Source: Synergistaceae bacterium
Lineage (GTDB): Bacteria > Synergistota > Synergistia > Synergistales > Synergistaceae
Reading direction: 5' to 3'
Length of the DNA: 58,918 nucleotides
NCBI GenBank assembly: GCA_031289775.1
Contig: JAITOY010000050.1
Coordinates: 1 to 58,918 of the forward strand
Under the pieces are notes generated by a model. That model saw only the letters and a program-made list of their open reading frames with translations, was not told the DNA's origin and did no database searches. This document shows, piece by piece, positions 35,760-44,059 of this stretch (positions within the stretch are counted from its first letter, which is position 1; each line of letters starts with the position of its first letter). The position numbers were made by a program, and so were the translations under genes.

Positions 35760-36848
35760 CTAGGCGAACTTTTCCTTCTCCGCGAAAATTTTTTTAAGGG
35801 TTTCCGCATAAGGAGGAGACGCTATGCCGTACTCAGTGACTATCGCCGTGATAAGCTCATTGTCGGCGAAGTCGAACGCCGGATTGTATACCTTCACGCC
35901 CAGGGGCGCCATGCGCTCCCTGTACCACATCTCTGTGACCTCCTCCGGAGGACGCTCCTCTATAGGGATATCCTCGCCGCATGGCATGGTCATGTCGATT
36001 GTGGACGTCGGCGCGCAAACGTAGAACGGCACACCGTAGTACTTCGCGAGGATCGCGACCCCGGAGGTTCCTATCTTGTTGCACGAGTCGCCGTTTGCCG
36101 CGACCCTGTCGCAGCCGACGAAGACGGCCTGCACCCAGCCGTTTTTCATAACCTGCGAGGCCATGTTGTCGCATATCACCGTGGCGTCGACGCCGTCAGC
36201 TTGCATCTCGAGCGCGGACAGGCGCGCGCCTTGCAGCAATGGTCTCGTCTCGTCCGTGAACACCCTGAAGTTGTATCCCTTCTCGCGGCCTAAGTGGATC
36301 GGCGCGAGCGCCGTCCCGTACTTCACAGTGGCGAGCTGTCCCGCGTTGCAGTGCGTAAGGATGCCGTCCCCGTCCTTTATGAGGCTGAGGCCATATTCGC
36401 CGATCGATCGGCATACCCACACGTCCTCGTCGCGAATCCGCACCGCCTCGTCGTGCAGCAGTTCTCTGATCCTGGCCACAGTCTCGCCTCTGCTGCCGAG
36501 CGCAACCCTCTCCATCCGGTCGAGCGCCCAGAAAAGGTTCACAGCCGTCGGGCGCGCCGACGCGAGGTAGTCCCTCGCGGCTTTGAATTTCGCGTAGAAC
36601 CCTTCAAAGTCATCGGCGTCGATATCAAGCGCAGCGATGTAGAGCCCGATGGCCGCAGCTACGCCGATGGCCGGGGCGCCGCGTACCTGAAGCCGGTATA
36701 TCGCTCTGTGGATATCCTCTTGCCTTCGGAGCGACAGGAGTTCGAACGCTCCGGGTAGCTTCGTCTGGTCGATTAAAACCAGTTCGCCGCGCTCGTCGTC
36801 CAGCGCAACAGTCTCATATGCCATTATTTTTTTTATTTTTTCGTCCAT
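35760..36848 (-). CDS. mtnA: MtnA-family sugar-1-phosphate isomerase
   Basis: This 362 aa cytoplasmic enzyme is of the methylthioribose-1-phosphate isomerase/eIF2B-like family. Visible motifs are RGAPAIGVAAAIG, the catalytic Cys in LTHCNAGQLAT near 166, the catalytic Asp in DNMASQVM near 228, GCDRVAANGDSCNKIGT and APTSTIDM. MtnA converts an aldose-1-phosphate (methylthioribose or 5-deoxyribose) into the ketose-1-phosphate. The product suits the neighbouring class II aldolase, which would split it into DHAP and an aldehyde. The N-terminus (MDEKIKKIMAYE) is slightly longer than usual. Ribose-1,5-bisphosphate isomerase belongs to the same superfamily and is the main alternative. GGGGAT precedes the ATG. 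Confidence 0.9.
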   Translation of the reverse strand: MDEKIKKIMAYETVALDDERGELVLIDQTKLPGAFELLSLRRQEDIHRAIYRLQVRGAPAIGVAAAIGLYIAALDIDADDFEGFYAKFKAARDYLASARPTAVNLFWALDRMERVALGSRGETVARIRELLHDEAVRIRDEDVWVCRSIGEYGLSLIKDGDGILTHCNAGQLATVKYGTALAPIHLGREKGYNFRVFTDETRPLLQGARLSALEMQADGVDATVICDNMASQVMKNGWVQAVFVGCDRVAANGDSCNKIGTSGVAILAKYYGVPFYVCAPTSTIDMTMPCGEDIPIEERPPEEVTEMWYRERMAPLGVKVYNPAFDFADNELITAIVTEYGIASPPYAETLKKIFAEKEKFA

Positions 36849-36892
36849 GTCGATCCCCTTGTTCTAAAAACCGTCCGGCGCCGAGGCGCGGA

Positions 36893-37762
36893 TCACGTCC
36901 TGAGAATGGGCGCGAGACGCCTCGCTATCTCGCGCGCTATGCGCTCAACATCTCTCTGCTCGGGGCTAATAGTCGACTTGTCGAGGCGATTCGTCGCGAT
37001 GGCGCCGCATATTTTGAACGGACAGTCTTTGGGCGGGTTTTCCATGACGTCCCGCAAGTTCGTGGGTTCTCTCGCGCAGCAACTCGGCGCTCCGCCGGTC
37101 GTGACGCCAAGCTTCGAGCGTATTGCGAGCGCATCCTCGACCTGGTCGCAGCTCAGCACGTTCGCCCTGCCGATTATGTTGCCGGTGTACATCAACACGG
37201 TCGCGTAATGCTCCATGGACTCGAGCCTGAAGTAGGCCTCCAAAAGGCTCGTGCCCCACGAGACCGCTCCGTGGTTCGCCAAAAGAAGCGCGTTATAGTC
37301 CAGGCAGTAGGGGGCGACGGAGTCCGGAATGCCCTGAGAGCCTGGCGGCTCGTAGTGGACGCATGGGACGACCCCGAGGTTTACGAGCGCCTCCGGGTAA
37401 ATCGCCCTGTCGAGGCTGATACCAGCAATGGCAAACGACGTGCAGACGGGCGGATGGGCGTGAGTCACGCCCATTATCGTTGGGTTCTCGTTGTAAATCC
37501 TCAAGTGCATTTTTATCTCGGAGGAAGGCATCAGGTTGCCAGACTGGAGCACCGTGCCGTCAAGCCTCATCCGAACGAGTTGATCCGTCCTCATGAAGCC
37601 TTTCGACACCCCTGTCGGCGTGGCGTAAATTTCGTCCGGGGCAACTCGGCAACTTATATTGCCGTCATTGGCCGCGACGTAATTTCTCTCATACATGCGT
37701 CTGCCAACATCGATAATATCGCGGCACGCTTCATAATCCGCGGGAAACGCGACGTCCGACAT
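36893..37762 (-). CDS. Class II (Zn) aldolase with C-terminal encapsulation-peptide-like tail
   Basis: This is a 289 aa enzyme of the fuculose/rhamnulose/Ald2 aldolase family. Active-site residues are present: Glu82 in PSSEIKMHLRIY and the zinc histidines His101 and His103 (VTHAHPP) and His164 (ANHGAVSWG). It cleaves ketose-1-phosphates to DHAP plus an aldehyde. Typical family members are about 215 aa. Here about 70 residues follow the catalytic domain, ending in a linker and a short amphipathic helix (SPEQRDVERIAREIARRLAP in the last 26 residues), which matches the style of peptides that target enzymes into bacterial microcompartments. It is first in an operon with mtnA and three shell-vertex genes. 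GGGGAG precedes the ATG. Confidence 0.92.
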   Translation of the reverse strand: MSDVAFPADYEACRDIIDVGRRMYERNYVAANDGNISCRVAPDEIYATPTGVSKGFMRTDQLVRMRLDGTVLQSGNLMPSSEIKMHLRIYNENPTIMGVTHAHPPVCTSFAIAGISLDRAIYPEALVNLGVVPCVHYEPPGSQGIPDSVAPYCLDYNALLLANHGAVSWGTSLLEAYFRLESMEHYATVLMYTGNIIGRANVLSCDQVEDALAIRSKLGVTTGGAPSCCAREPTNLRDVMENPPKDCPFKICGAIATNRLDKSTISPEQRDVERIAREIARRLAPILRT

Positions 37763-37916
37763 TTTAACACTCCCCTGTTTCCTTCCTAATAATGGTGAAA
37801 AGGAAAATATTTTTGTTTGGCTAAAGTTCCGTCACTCAGCGTATTTTATCATATTTATGACCATACCGAGTTTTGTACCCGCCGTGTCACCAACAGCACC
37901 ATCAGCATTAAATTTC
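37763..37916. other. Divergent intergenic region, aldolase/BMC operon side
   Basis: No gene is seen. On the minus strand TAAAAT near 37845 could be a -10 for the aldolase operon, but the -35 is poor. A 17-base stretch (37863-37879) is identical to part of the chemoreceptor 2 coding sequence; see the rejected list. Confidence 0.3.
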
Positions 37917-37945
37917 TTGACAGTGGAGGGTGTTGAACCTATACT
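37917..37945 (+). promoter_or_regulatory. Consensus sigma-70 promoter of the threonine synthase-ABC operon
   Basis: TTGACA (37917-37922) and TATACT (37940-37945) with an exact 17-base spacer, 55 bases before the threonine synthase ATG. A GGAGAGGG ribosome site follows at about 37986. No operator or riboswitch is apparent. Confidence 0.8.
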
Positions 37946-37999
37946 TATACGATATTATATACTAGTAAATCAGTAGGTTATTGATGGAGAGGGCATAAG

Positions 38000-39211
38000 A
38001 TGTATGGAACGAATAGTTATATTAAGCGTCTAATCTGCCCGAGGTGCGATAAAAAATATTCGCACGAGACCGAGGCGCATCTTTGCGAGTGCGGGTCGCC
38101 TCTTCTGGTCGAATATGACATAGCGCGCGCGAAATCCGAGCTCAAGAGGCCGGACATAGAGGCAAGGAAGCCGGATCTTTGGAGATACATGGAACTATTG
38201 CCGGTCTTGAGCGAGGAGAACATCGTCTCCCTCGGCGAGGGTTTTACGCCCCTATTGTCAATGTGCCGCGCCGGCGAGAAAATTGGTCTCGGCGCGCTGT
38301 ACGTGAAGGACGAGGGAGTTATACCGACGGGGACGTTCAAGGCTAGGGGCGCGGCAGTCGGAGTCTCGAAGGCGAAGGAGTTTGGCGCCCGGATGCTTGT
38401 AATGCCAACGAACGGCAACGCCGGGGCCGCTTGGGCGCTTTACGGAGCGCGCGCCGGCATTTCAGTGACGATAGTCATGCCGGAGGATGCCCCTTATATC
38501 ACGAGGGTGGAGTGCGCAGCGGCCGGAGCGGAGCTTTACCTCGCGCGTGGCCTCATAAGCGACTGCGGACGGATCGTCGAACGGGCGATCTCCAAATACG
38601 GCTGGTACAACGCCTCCACGCTGAAGGAGCCATACAGGATAGAGGGCAAAAAGACGATGGGTTACGAGATTGTCGAGCAACTCGGCTGGTCTCTCCCGGA
38701 CGTCATTCTCTATCCTACTGGCGGCGGGGTGGGCATAATAGGGATTTACAAGGCGCTGCTCGAACTGCGCGAACTTGGCTGGGTCTCCGGCGCACTGCCC
38801 CGGCTCGTCGCCGTTCAGGCCGAGGGCTGCTCGCCGATAGTGAAGGCGTTTAACGAAAAAAAGGCCGAGTCGGAGTTCTATGAGAACTCGAGGACGGTCG
38901 CATTTGGCATAAACGTTCCGAAGGCGCTGGGCGACTTTCTCGTTTTGGACGCGATATACTCGACGGGCGGCTGCGCCGTTTCTGTCAGCGACGAGGAGAT
39001 ACTGTCGTCCCAGAGCGAGCTCGGGCGTCTCGAGGGTCTTTTCGTCTGCCCGGAGGGCGCCGCGCTTTACGCGGCGGCGAGGAACCTGCGGGCGAAAGGC
39101 TGGATCGGCAAGGATGACTTCGTGGTTCTGCTGAACACCGGCGCCGGGGTCAAATACTCGGACACGATCGCGCCGTCTTCGAGATACCTGGCCCCGGACG
39201 CCGGGCTTTAG
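38000..39211 (+). CDS. thrC: Threonine synthase (PLP-dependent)
   Basis: This is a 403 aa fold-type II PLP enzyme. The N-terminal zinc-ribbon-like segment (CPRCDKKYSHETEAHLCECG) is typical of the thermophile/plant-type threonine synthases. The PLP Lys is in VIPTGTFKARG near residue 114, with MPTNGNAGAAWA as phosphate cup and YPTGGGVGIIG as the glycine loop. It converts O-phosphohomoserine to threonine. Its position at the head of a polar amino-acid ABC transporter operon (7-base gap to the first permease) is unusual for pure biosynthesis, so a related beta-elimination or replacement role on an imported amino acid is possible. Confidence 0.85.
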   Translation: MYGTNSYIKRLICPRCDKKYSHETEAHLCECGSPLLVEYDIARAKSELKRPDIEARKPDLWRYMELLPVLSEENIVSLGEGFTPLLSMCRAGEKIGLGALYVKDEGVIPTGTFKARGAAVGVSKAKEFGARMLVMPTNGNAGAAWALYGARAGISVTIVMPEDAPYITRVECAAAGAELYLARGLISDCGRIVERAISKYGWYNASTLKEPYRIEGKKTMGYEIVEQLGWSLPDVILYPTGGGVGIIGIYKALLELRELGWVSGALPRLVAVQAEGCSPIVKAFNEKKAESEFYENSRTVAFGINVPKALGDFLVLDAIYSTGGCAVSVSDEEILSSQSELGRLEGLFVCPEGAALYAAARNLRAKGWIGKDDFVVLLNTGAGVKYSDTIAPSSRYLAPDAGL

Positions 39212-39217
39212 GCGCGC

Positions 39218-39883
39218 ATGGGATTCGATTGGGAGTTCGTCGTAAGCGTCATGCCGATTTACGGCGCCGCGATTTTGCTGACGATAAAGATCGCGGTCTT
39301 GGGGACGCTGCTCTCCCTCTTGGTCGGGGCGGTTTGCAGCCTGTTGCTCTATTACAGGGTGAAAGTCGCTGGTTCGCTCGTGAAGGGATATATAGAGCTT
39401 TCACGCAACACGCCGCTCGTTATACAGCTCTTTTTCCTGTATTATGGGCTCCCGAAGCTCGGGATAATGCTACCGAACGAGGTGTGCGCCATTTTTGGAC
39501 TCACGTTCCTCGGCGGGGGTTATATGGCCGAGAGCTTCCGCAGCGGACTCGACGCGGTGAGCAGTGTGCAGCTGGATCTTGGCCTCAGCATCGGCCTAAA
39601 TACGTTCCAGATGATCCGTTTTGTCGTTTTTCCTCAGGCGCTTTCGGTCGCCATGCCGTCACTCGGTGCGAACTGCGTATTTCTCATCAAGGAGACATCC
39701 GTCGTCAGCATAATTGCGCTTCGCGACCTGATGTCGGTCACGAAGGAGCTGATCGGGATGTACTATAACACGGTCGAGTCGTTGCTGCTTTTGGTCGTCT
39801 GCTATCTGCTGATTCTGCTCCCGGTCTCATTTTTACTGATTTTTCTCGAAAGGAGGTTTCGCTATGCCGAATTCGGGGTTTAG
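39218..39883 (+). CDS. Polar amino-acid ABC transporter permease 1 (HisM/GlnP family)
   Basis: This is a 221 aa inner-membrane permease with about five hydrophobic segments. The TM1 region is YGAAILLTIKIAVLGTLLSL, then the conserved YIELSRNTPLVIQLFFLYYG, and the EAA loop that contacts the ATPase (SIGLNTFQMIRFVVFPQALS). It forms a heterodimer with the next gene product, which overlaps it by 20 bases. Confidence 0.93.
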   Translation: MGFDWEFVVSVMPIYGAAILLTIKIAVLGTLLSLLVGAVCSLLLYYRVKVAGSLVKGYIELSRNTPLVIQLFFLYYGLPKLGIMLPNEVCAIFGLTFLGGGYMAESFRSGLDAVSSVQLDLGLSIGLNTFQMIRFVVFPQALSVAMPSLGANCVFLIKETSVVSIIALRDLMSVTKELIGMYYNTVESLLLLVVCYLLILLPVSFLLIFLERRFRYAEFGV

Positions 39884-40541
39884 CGTGCTCCTGTCCGTCA
39901 ACAACATGAGGCGCCTTATGATCGGCCTCGGCGGGACGCTCGAAATCGCGCTCCTGTCGGTCGCGATCAGCGTAGTGGCCGGCTTGTTCTACGGGCTTTT
40001 GATGACGTCGAAAAACAGGGTTATATACGGCATCTGCCGGGTGTACCTCGAGGCGTTCCGCATAGTGCCGATGCTCGTCTGGCTTTTCCTGCTGTTTTTC
40101 GGCAGCGCGATAGCCTTCGGTACGAACCTCGATGGTTTTTTTGTGTCGGTGGTGGCGTTCTCCATGTGGGGGACAGCGGAGATGGGCGACATAGTGCGGG
40201 GCTCGCTGATCTCCATACCGCAGCACCAGCGGCAGTCCGGCGAGGCACTAGGGCTCTCATTCTGGCAAACGCAGCGCTTCATCATCATCCCGCAGGCCTT
40301 GCGTAGGATAGCGCCGTCGGCCATCAACCTGATAACGAGGATGGTCAAGACAACTTCGCTCGTCGTTTTTGTCGGCGTCACTGAGATTCTGAGGGTCGGC
40401 AAGCAGATTATAGAGTTCAACATGATGACGAATCCGATGGCCTCGTTCTGGATATACGGATTTATCTTTGCGGCGTATTTCATGGTGTGTTACCCAATTT
40501 CAAAGCTTTCGAAAAAGCTCGAGGCGAAGTGGTCGTATTGA
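39864..40541 (+). CDS. Polar amino-acid ABC transporter permease 2
   Basis: This 225 aa permease is of the same family, with [19 protein letters not shown] in place of the NTPL segment and the EAA loop [21 protein letters not shown] very strong ribosome site (AAAGGAGG at about 39850) inside the preceding gene supports ATG 39864. It is the second half of the translocation pore. Confidence 0.93.
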   Translation: MPNSGFSVLLSVNNMRRLMIGLGGTLEIALLSVAISVVAGLFYGLLMTSKNRVIYGICRVYLEAFRIVPMLVWLFLLFFGSAIAFGTNLDGFFVSVVAFSMWGTAEMGDIVRGSLISIPQHQRQSGEALGLSFWQTQRFIIIPQALRRIAPSAINLITRMVKTTSLVVFVGVTEILRVGKQIIEFNMMTNPMASFWIYGFIFAAYFMVCYPISKLSKKLEAKWSY

Positions 40542-40543
40542 CA

Positions 40544-41302
40544 ATGTCGACGGGCGCGGCTGAGAGGGAGTACATCCTCGAGATAGAGGGACTCAAAAAA
40601 TCATACGGGGATATGGCGGTGCTCGACGGCATAAATCTTGGGATAGAGAGCGGCGAGGCTGTCGTCGCTATTGGCCCGTCAGGGTGCGGCAAGACGACGC
40701 TCCTGAAGTGCGTCAACGGGCTGGAAACGCACCAAGAGGGCACGATAAAGATTGACGGCCGGGAGATTGGAGCGGACGGTTTTGACTGGCGCCAGGCGAG
40801 ACAAAAAATTGGAATGGTCTTCCAAAGCTACGACCTGTTCCCGCACATGACTGTGATGGGAAATATCCTCTTGGGCCCGATGCAGGTGCAGAAAAGGAAA
40901 AGAGAGGAGGTGACGGAGCAGGCCGACGCCCTGCTCGACAGGGTCGGGCTTGCAGACAGGAAAAACGACTTCCCGAGGCAGCTCTCGGGAGGGCAAAAAC
41001 AGAGAATCGCGATAGTGAGGGCGCTTTGCATGAACCCTGACATTATGTTATTCGACGAGGTGACGGCGTCCCTGGATCCCGAGATGGTGAGGGAGGTTCT
41101 AGACGTCATGCTTGGTCTGGCGAGGCAGGGGATGACCATGCTCATAGTGACTCACGAGATGGAGTTCGCGAAAGCAGTGGCCGATAGGGTATTGTTCATG
41201 GACGGAGGCATCATAGCGGAGGAGGGGAGTGCGAGGGAATTTTTCGAAAAACCCACGACCGAGAGGGCGCAACGGTTCTTAAACACTTTTTATTTCGAAT
41301 GA
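40544..41302 (+). CDS. Polar amino-acid ABC transporter ATP-binding protein (GlnQ/HisP family)
   Basis: This ATPase of about 252 aa has Walker A (GPSGCGKTT), Q-loop ([18 protein letters not shown]), signature ([15 protein letters not shown]), Walker B ([16 protein letters not shown]) and the switch His ([20 protein letters not shown]), all in family-specific form for polar amino-acid importers. ATG 40544 follows the permease stop by 3 bases; an upstream TTG would overlap the permease without better support. Confidence 0.95.
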   Translation: MSTGAAEREYILEIEGLKKSYGDMAVLDGINLGIESGEAVVAIGPSGCGKTTLLKCVNGLETHQEGTIKIDGREIGADGFDWRQARQKIGMVFQSYDLFPHMTVMGNILLGPMQVQKRKREEVTEQADALLDRVGLADRKNDFPRQLSGGQKQRIAIVRALCMNPDIMLFDEVTASLDPEMVREVLDVMLGLARQGMTMLIVTHEMEFAKAVADRVLFMDGGIIAEEGSAREFFEKPTTERAQRFLNTFYFE

Positions 41303-41331
41303 ATCTGGAGAAAATCATGGAGGTTTTGAAC

Positions 41332-42189
41332 ATGAAACGTACAATAACGAAGTTTTTCAGCGCGGTTGTGATGCTGTCGGCGTTTCTCTTGACAGTCGGC
41401 GTTTTGACGGGCTCGTCGTCGGCGGCTGAGAAAAAAGCGCTCGATACGATAAAGGAGAACGGGAAAATACGCATCGCGGTCTTTGCCGACAAGCCCCCGT
41501 TCGGATATCTCGACGAGAGCGGCAAAAACACTGGTTTCGACATAGTCATCGCGAAGCGGGTTGTCAAGGATCTGCTGGGCGACGAGAACGCGGTCGAGTG
41601 GGTGCTTCTCGAGCCGGCGAACAGGGTCGAGTACCTTGAGGCGAACAAAGTGGACATAGTTTTTGCCAACTTCACGGTGACGAAGGAGAGGGCCGAGAGA
41701 GTGGACTTCGCTCTGCCATACATGAAGGTCGCCCTCGGTGTCGTTTCGCCTATCGCGGCGCCCATCAAGGAGATAGCCGACCTGAAGGGCAAAAAATTGA
41801 TCGTTGTCAAGGGGACGACGGCCGAGACCTTTTTCGCTGAAAATTACCCGGAGGTCGACCTTCTGAAGTTCGACGAGATATCCGAGGCATTCCAGGCTCT
41901 GACGGACGGAAGGGGCGCCGGCCTGAGCAACGACAACACGTTCCTGTTCGCGTGGGCAAATCAGAACAAGGGCTACGTTGTGGGAGTCCCATCGCTCGGC
42001 AGTCTGGACACGATCGCCCCGGCGGTTCGGAAGGGAAACACGGAGTTGCTTAACTGGCTGAACGACGAACTGAAGAAACTCGGCGCTGAAAAATTCATCC
42101 ACAAGGCCTTTGACGAAGCCCTGGCGCCATTTTACGGTGATACGGTGAACCAAGAGGATCTAGTAGTCGAGGGCGGCGTGGTCAAATAA
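41332..42189 (+). CDS. Periplasmic polar amino-acid-binding protein
   Basis: This exported family-3 solute-binding protein has about 285 aa. The signal peptide is residues 1 to about 32 (FFSAVVMLSAFLLTVGVLTG), then IRIAVFADKPPFGYLDESGK at the start of lobe 1, FDIVIAKRVV, and VDIVFANFTVTKERAERVDF, the conserved amino-acid-binding segment. ATG 41332 is chosen over one 33 bases upstream because ATGGAGG lies 8 bases before it and the signal peptide is then normal. It completes the importer. Ligand class is a polar or acidic amino acid; the exact ligand is unknown. Confidence 0.92.
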   Translation: MKRTITKFFSAVVMLSAFLLTVGVLTGSSSAAEKKALDTIKENGKIRIAVFADKPPFGYLDESGKNTGFDIVIAKRVVKDLLGDENAVEWVLLEPANRVEYLEANKVDIVFANFTVTKERAERVDFALPYMKVALGVVSPIAAPIKEIADLKGKKLIVVKGTTAETFFAENYPEVDLLKFDEISEAFQALTDGRGAGLSNDNTFLFAWANQNKGYVVGVPSLGSLDTIAPAVRKGNTELLNWLNDELKKLGAEKFIHKAFDEALAPFYGDTVNQEDLVVEGGVVK

Positions 42190-42232
42190 CGGACGCCCCA
42201 AAGACGCGTCAATTTCAATTCGAATAGCCCAA

Positions 42233-42267
42233 GTCGCCGTCCGCGCGTTCGTCATGCGGGCGGCGAC
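42233..42267. other. GC-rich hairpin between convergent operons
   Basis: GTCGCCGTCCGC and GCGGGCGGCGAC form a 12-pair stem with one wobble between the ABC operon and ilvB. No T-run lies on either side, so at most it is a weak or factor-dependent termination aid. Confidence 0.4.
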
Positions 42268-42365
42268 GGACAGCTCGGCCGGACATCGGGCGCGGGAGCG
42301 GCGTATCGCGGAGAGTGGCGAGGTTTAGCTTGTTGGGTCTGTATCACAAATTTATAGCCCGCTCT

Positions 42366-44039
42366 TCACAGAATCATCTGGTTCAGCGACGCGCCCGCCG
42401 GAACCATCGGGAAGACGTTCTGCCGTTGCGGTATCGGAATGTGGACAAGGACAGGCCCAGGGGTCTCGACCGCGCGCTCTACACATCGCTTCAAATTTGC
42501 CGGGTCGTCGGCGACGAATGCCTCCACGCCCATTCCCTGCGCAATCTTCACGAAGTCCGGGCTTCTTGTGTAGACCGTGTTAGAGAAGCGCTCGTCGTAG
42601 AAAAGCTGCTGCCACTGTCTCACCATGCCCAAACAGTTATTGTCCATGAGCATTATCTTTATCGGCAGGTTATATCTGGCATAGGTATCGAGCTCCTGTA
42701 TGTTCATCATCGCGCTGCCGTCGCCGGCTATGCAGATGATGGGGAGGTCGGGCTTCGCGAAGTGCGCCCCTATCGACGCCGGCAGCCCGAAGCCCATCGT
42801 TCCCAGACCTCCCGAAGTCAAAAATCGCCTCGCGTGTCGCGCGGTGTGGTACTGCGCGGCCCACATCTGGTGTTGGCCCACCTCGGTAGTCATGATAGTC
42901 TCGCCCTTCAGCACGTCGTCGATAGCGTCCAAGACCTGCCAGGGGTGGACGTCGCCGTCATTCGACGCGCGACGAAGCGGCTCGTTCGCTTCCATCCTCC
43001 GCAGATCATCCATCCAGGCGCGCCTCTCCGGGGAGTACTGTCCCGCCGCTTCCTTCGCAAGTAAATCGAGTATTTTGCCAGCGTCTCCAATGATCCAGAC
43101 GTCCGCCTCGATATTTTTGTGTATCTCCGCGACATCGAGGTCAATGTGGATTATGCGGGCGTTTTGCGCGAACTCAGCCTGTTTTCCCGTGCTCCTGTCG
43201 CTGAGCCTCGAACCGACAACTACCACGATGTCGGCCTTGTCGAGCGCGCGGTTCACGACGGCGTTGCCGTGCATACCCATCATGCCTATCGAGTTCGGGT
43301 GATCCCCGGCTATGCTCCCCTTCCCAAGTAAGGAAGTTGCCACGGGCAGTTCCAGCTTCTCGCAGAAATTCTTGAGCTGGTCGAACGCGCGCGATATGTT
43401 GACCCCATTACCGGCGATCACGACCGGGTGTTTCGCTTCGCGAATCATACCGGCCGCTTCATCCAGCCTCCCAAGATCCTCCGGCATCTCGGCGCTGTAG
43501 CCCGGGTAGCTCATTCCATCCGGACGCCGGTATTCGCCCTTCGCCTTCTGGATATCCACAGGGAAATCGACCACAACTGGACCCGGACGCCCCGTCGACG
43601 CGATGAACACGGCGTCCGCTATCGCCTGCGGTATCTCACCAGGCGAGCGGATTTGCGTGCTGTGCTTCACAATCGGAAGCGATATGCCAAGGATATGCGC
43701 CTCCTGAAAGGCATCCGTCCCTATGGAACTGGTGGCAACCTGGCCAGTCACAGCAACGAGCGGGGAGGAGTCCATGTACGCAGTCGCGATCCCGGTGACG
43801 AGATTCGTCGCCCCTGGCCCTGATGTCGCTACGCAAACGCCAACCTTGTCACCGGCGCGCGAAAAACCGTCCGCCGCGTGGGCCGCCGCCTGTTCGTGCC
43901 GGACGAGCACGTGCTTTATCGGAGAGTCGTATATCGCGTCGTAAAGCGGTATCACCGTGCCTCCCGGTAAACCAAAGATCGTCTCCACTCCCTCGTCCTC
44001 AAGGGACTTCATGAGTATCTGAGCGCCTGTCAGCTCCAT
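42366..44039 (-). CDS. ilvB: Acetolactate synthase large subunit
   Basis: This 557 aa ThDP enzyme condenses pyruvates (or pyruvate with 2-oxobutyrate), the first common step of Val/Leu and Ile synthesis. Visible motifs are GLPGGTVIPLYDA, the catalytic Glu in RHEQAAAHAADGFSRA, SGPGATNLVTGIATAYMDS, and the ThDP/Mg motif GDGSAMMNIQELDTYARYN...NN. It is the last gene of the seven-gene operon, 5.6 kb away from its regulatory subunit gene ilvN at the front; the two are usually adjacent. GGAG precedes the ATG. Confidence 0.96.
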   Translation of the reverse strand: MELTGAQILMKSLEDEGVETIFGLPGGTVIPLYDAIYDSPIKHVLVRHEQAAAHAADGFSRAGDKVGVCVATSGPGATNLVTGIATAYMDSSPLVAVTGQVATSSIGTDAFQEAHILGISLPIVKHSTQIRSPGEIPQAIADAVFIASTGRPGPVVVDFPVDIQKAKGEYRRPDGMSYPGYSAEMPEDLGRLDEAAGMIREAKHPVVIAGNGVNISRAFDQLKNFCEKLELPVATSLLGKGSIAGDHPNSIGMMGMHGNAVVNRALDKADIVVVVGSRLSDRSTGKQAEFAQNARIIHIDLDVAEIHKNIEADVWIIGDAGKILDLLAKEAAGQYSPERRAWMDDLRRMEANEPLRRASNDGDVHPWQVLDAIDDVLKGETIMTTEVGQHQMWAAQYHTARHARRFLTSGGLGTMGFGLPASIGAHFAKPDLPIICIAGDGSAMMNIQELDTYARYNLPIKIMLMDNNCLGMVRQWQQLFYDERFSNTVYTRSPDFVKIAQGMGVEAFVADDPANLKRCVERAVETPGPVLVHIPIPQRQNVFPMVPAGASLNQMIL

Positions 44040-44059
44040 TTATCTCACTCCTTCCATGT

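Noticed and set aside
37863-37879. A 17-base exact match to the 5' coding part of chemoreceptor 2 in the intergenic region before threonine synthase
   Set aside because: Only the GTKLG portion matches in translation and the flanks diverge at once. A match this short can arise by chance in a window this size, so I do not call a chemoreceptor remnant.
37840-37945. Minus-strand frame (about 35 codons, ending NMIKYAE) in the same intergenic region
   Set aside because: It overlaps a consensus promoter for the opposite strand, has no ribosome site and no recognisable family.
42233-42267. GC-rich hairpin as intrinsic terminator
   Set aside because: There is no T-run on either strand, so it was kept only as an uncharacterised hairpin.
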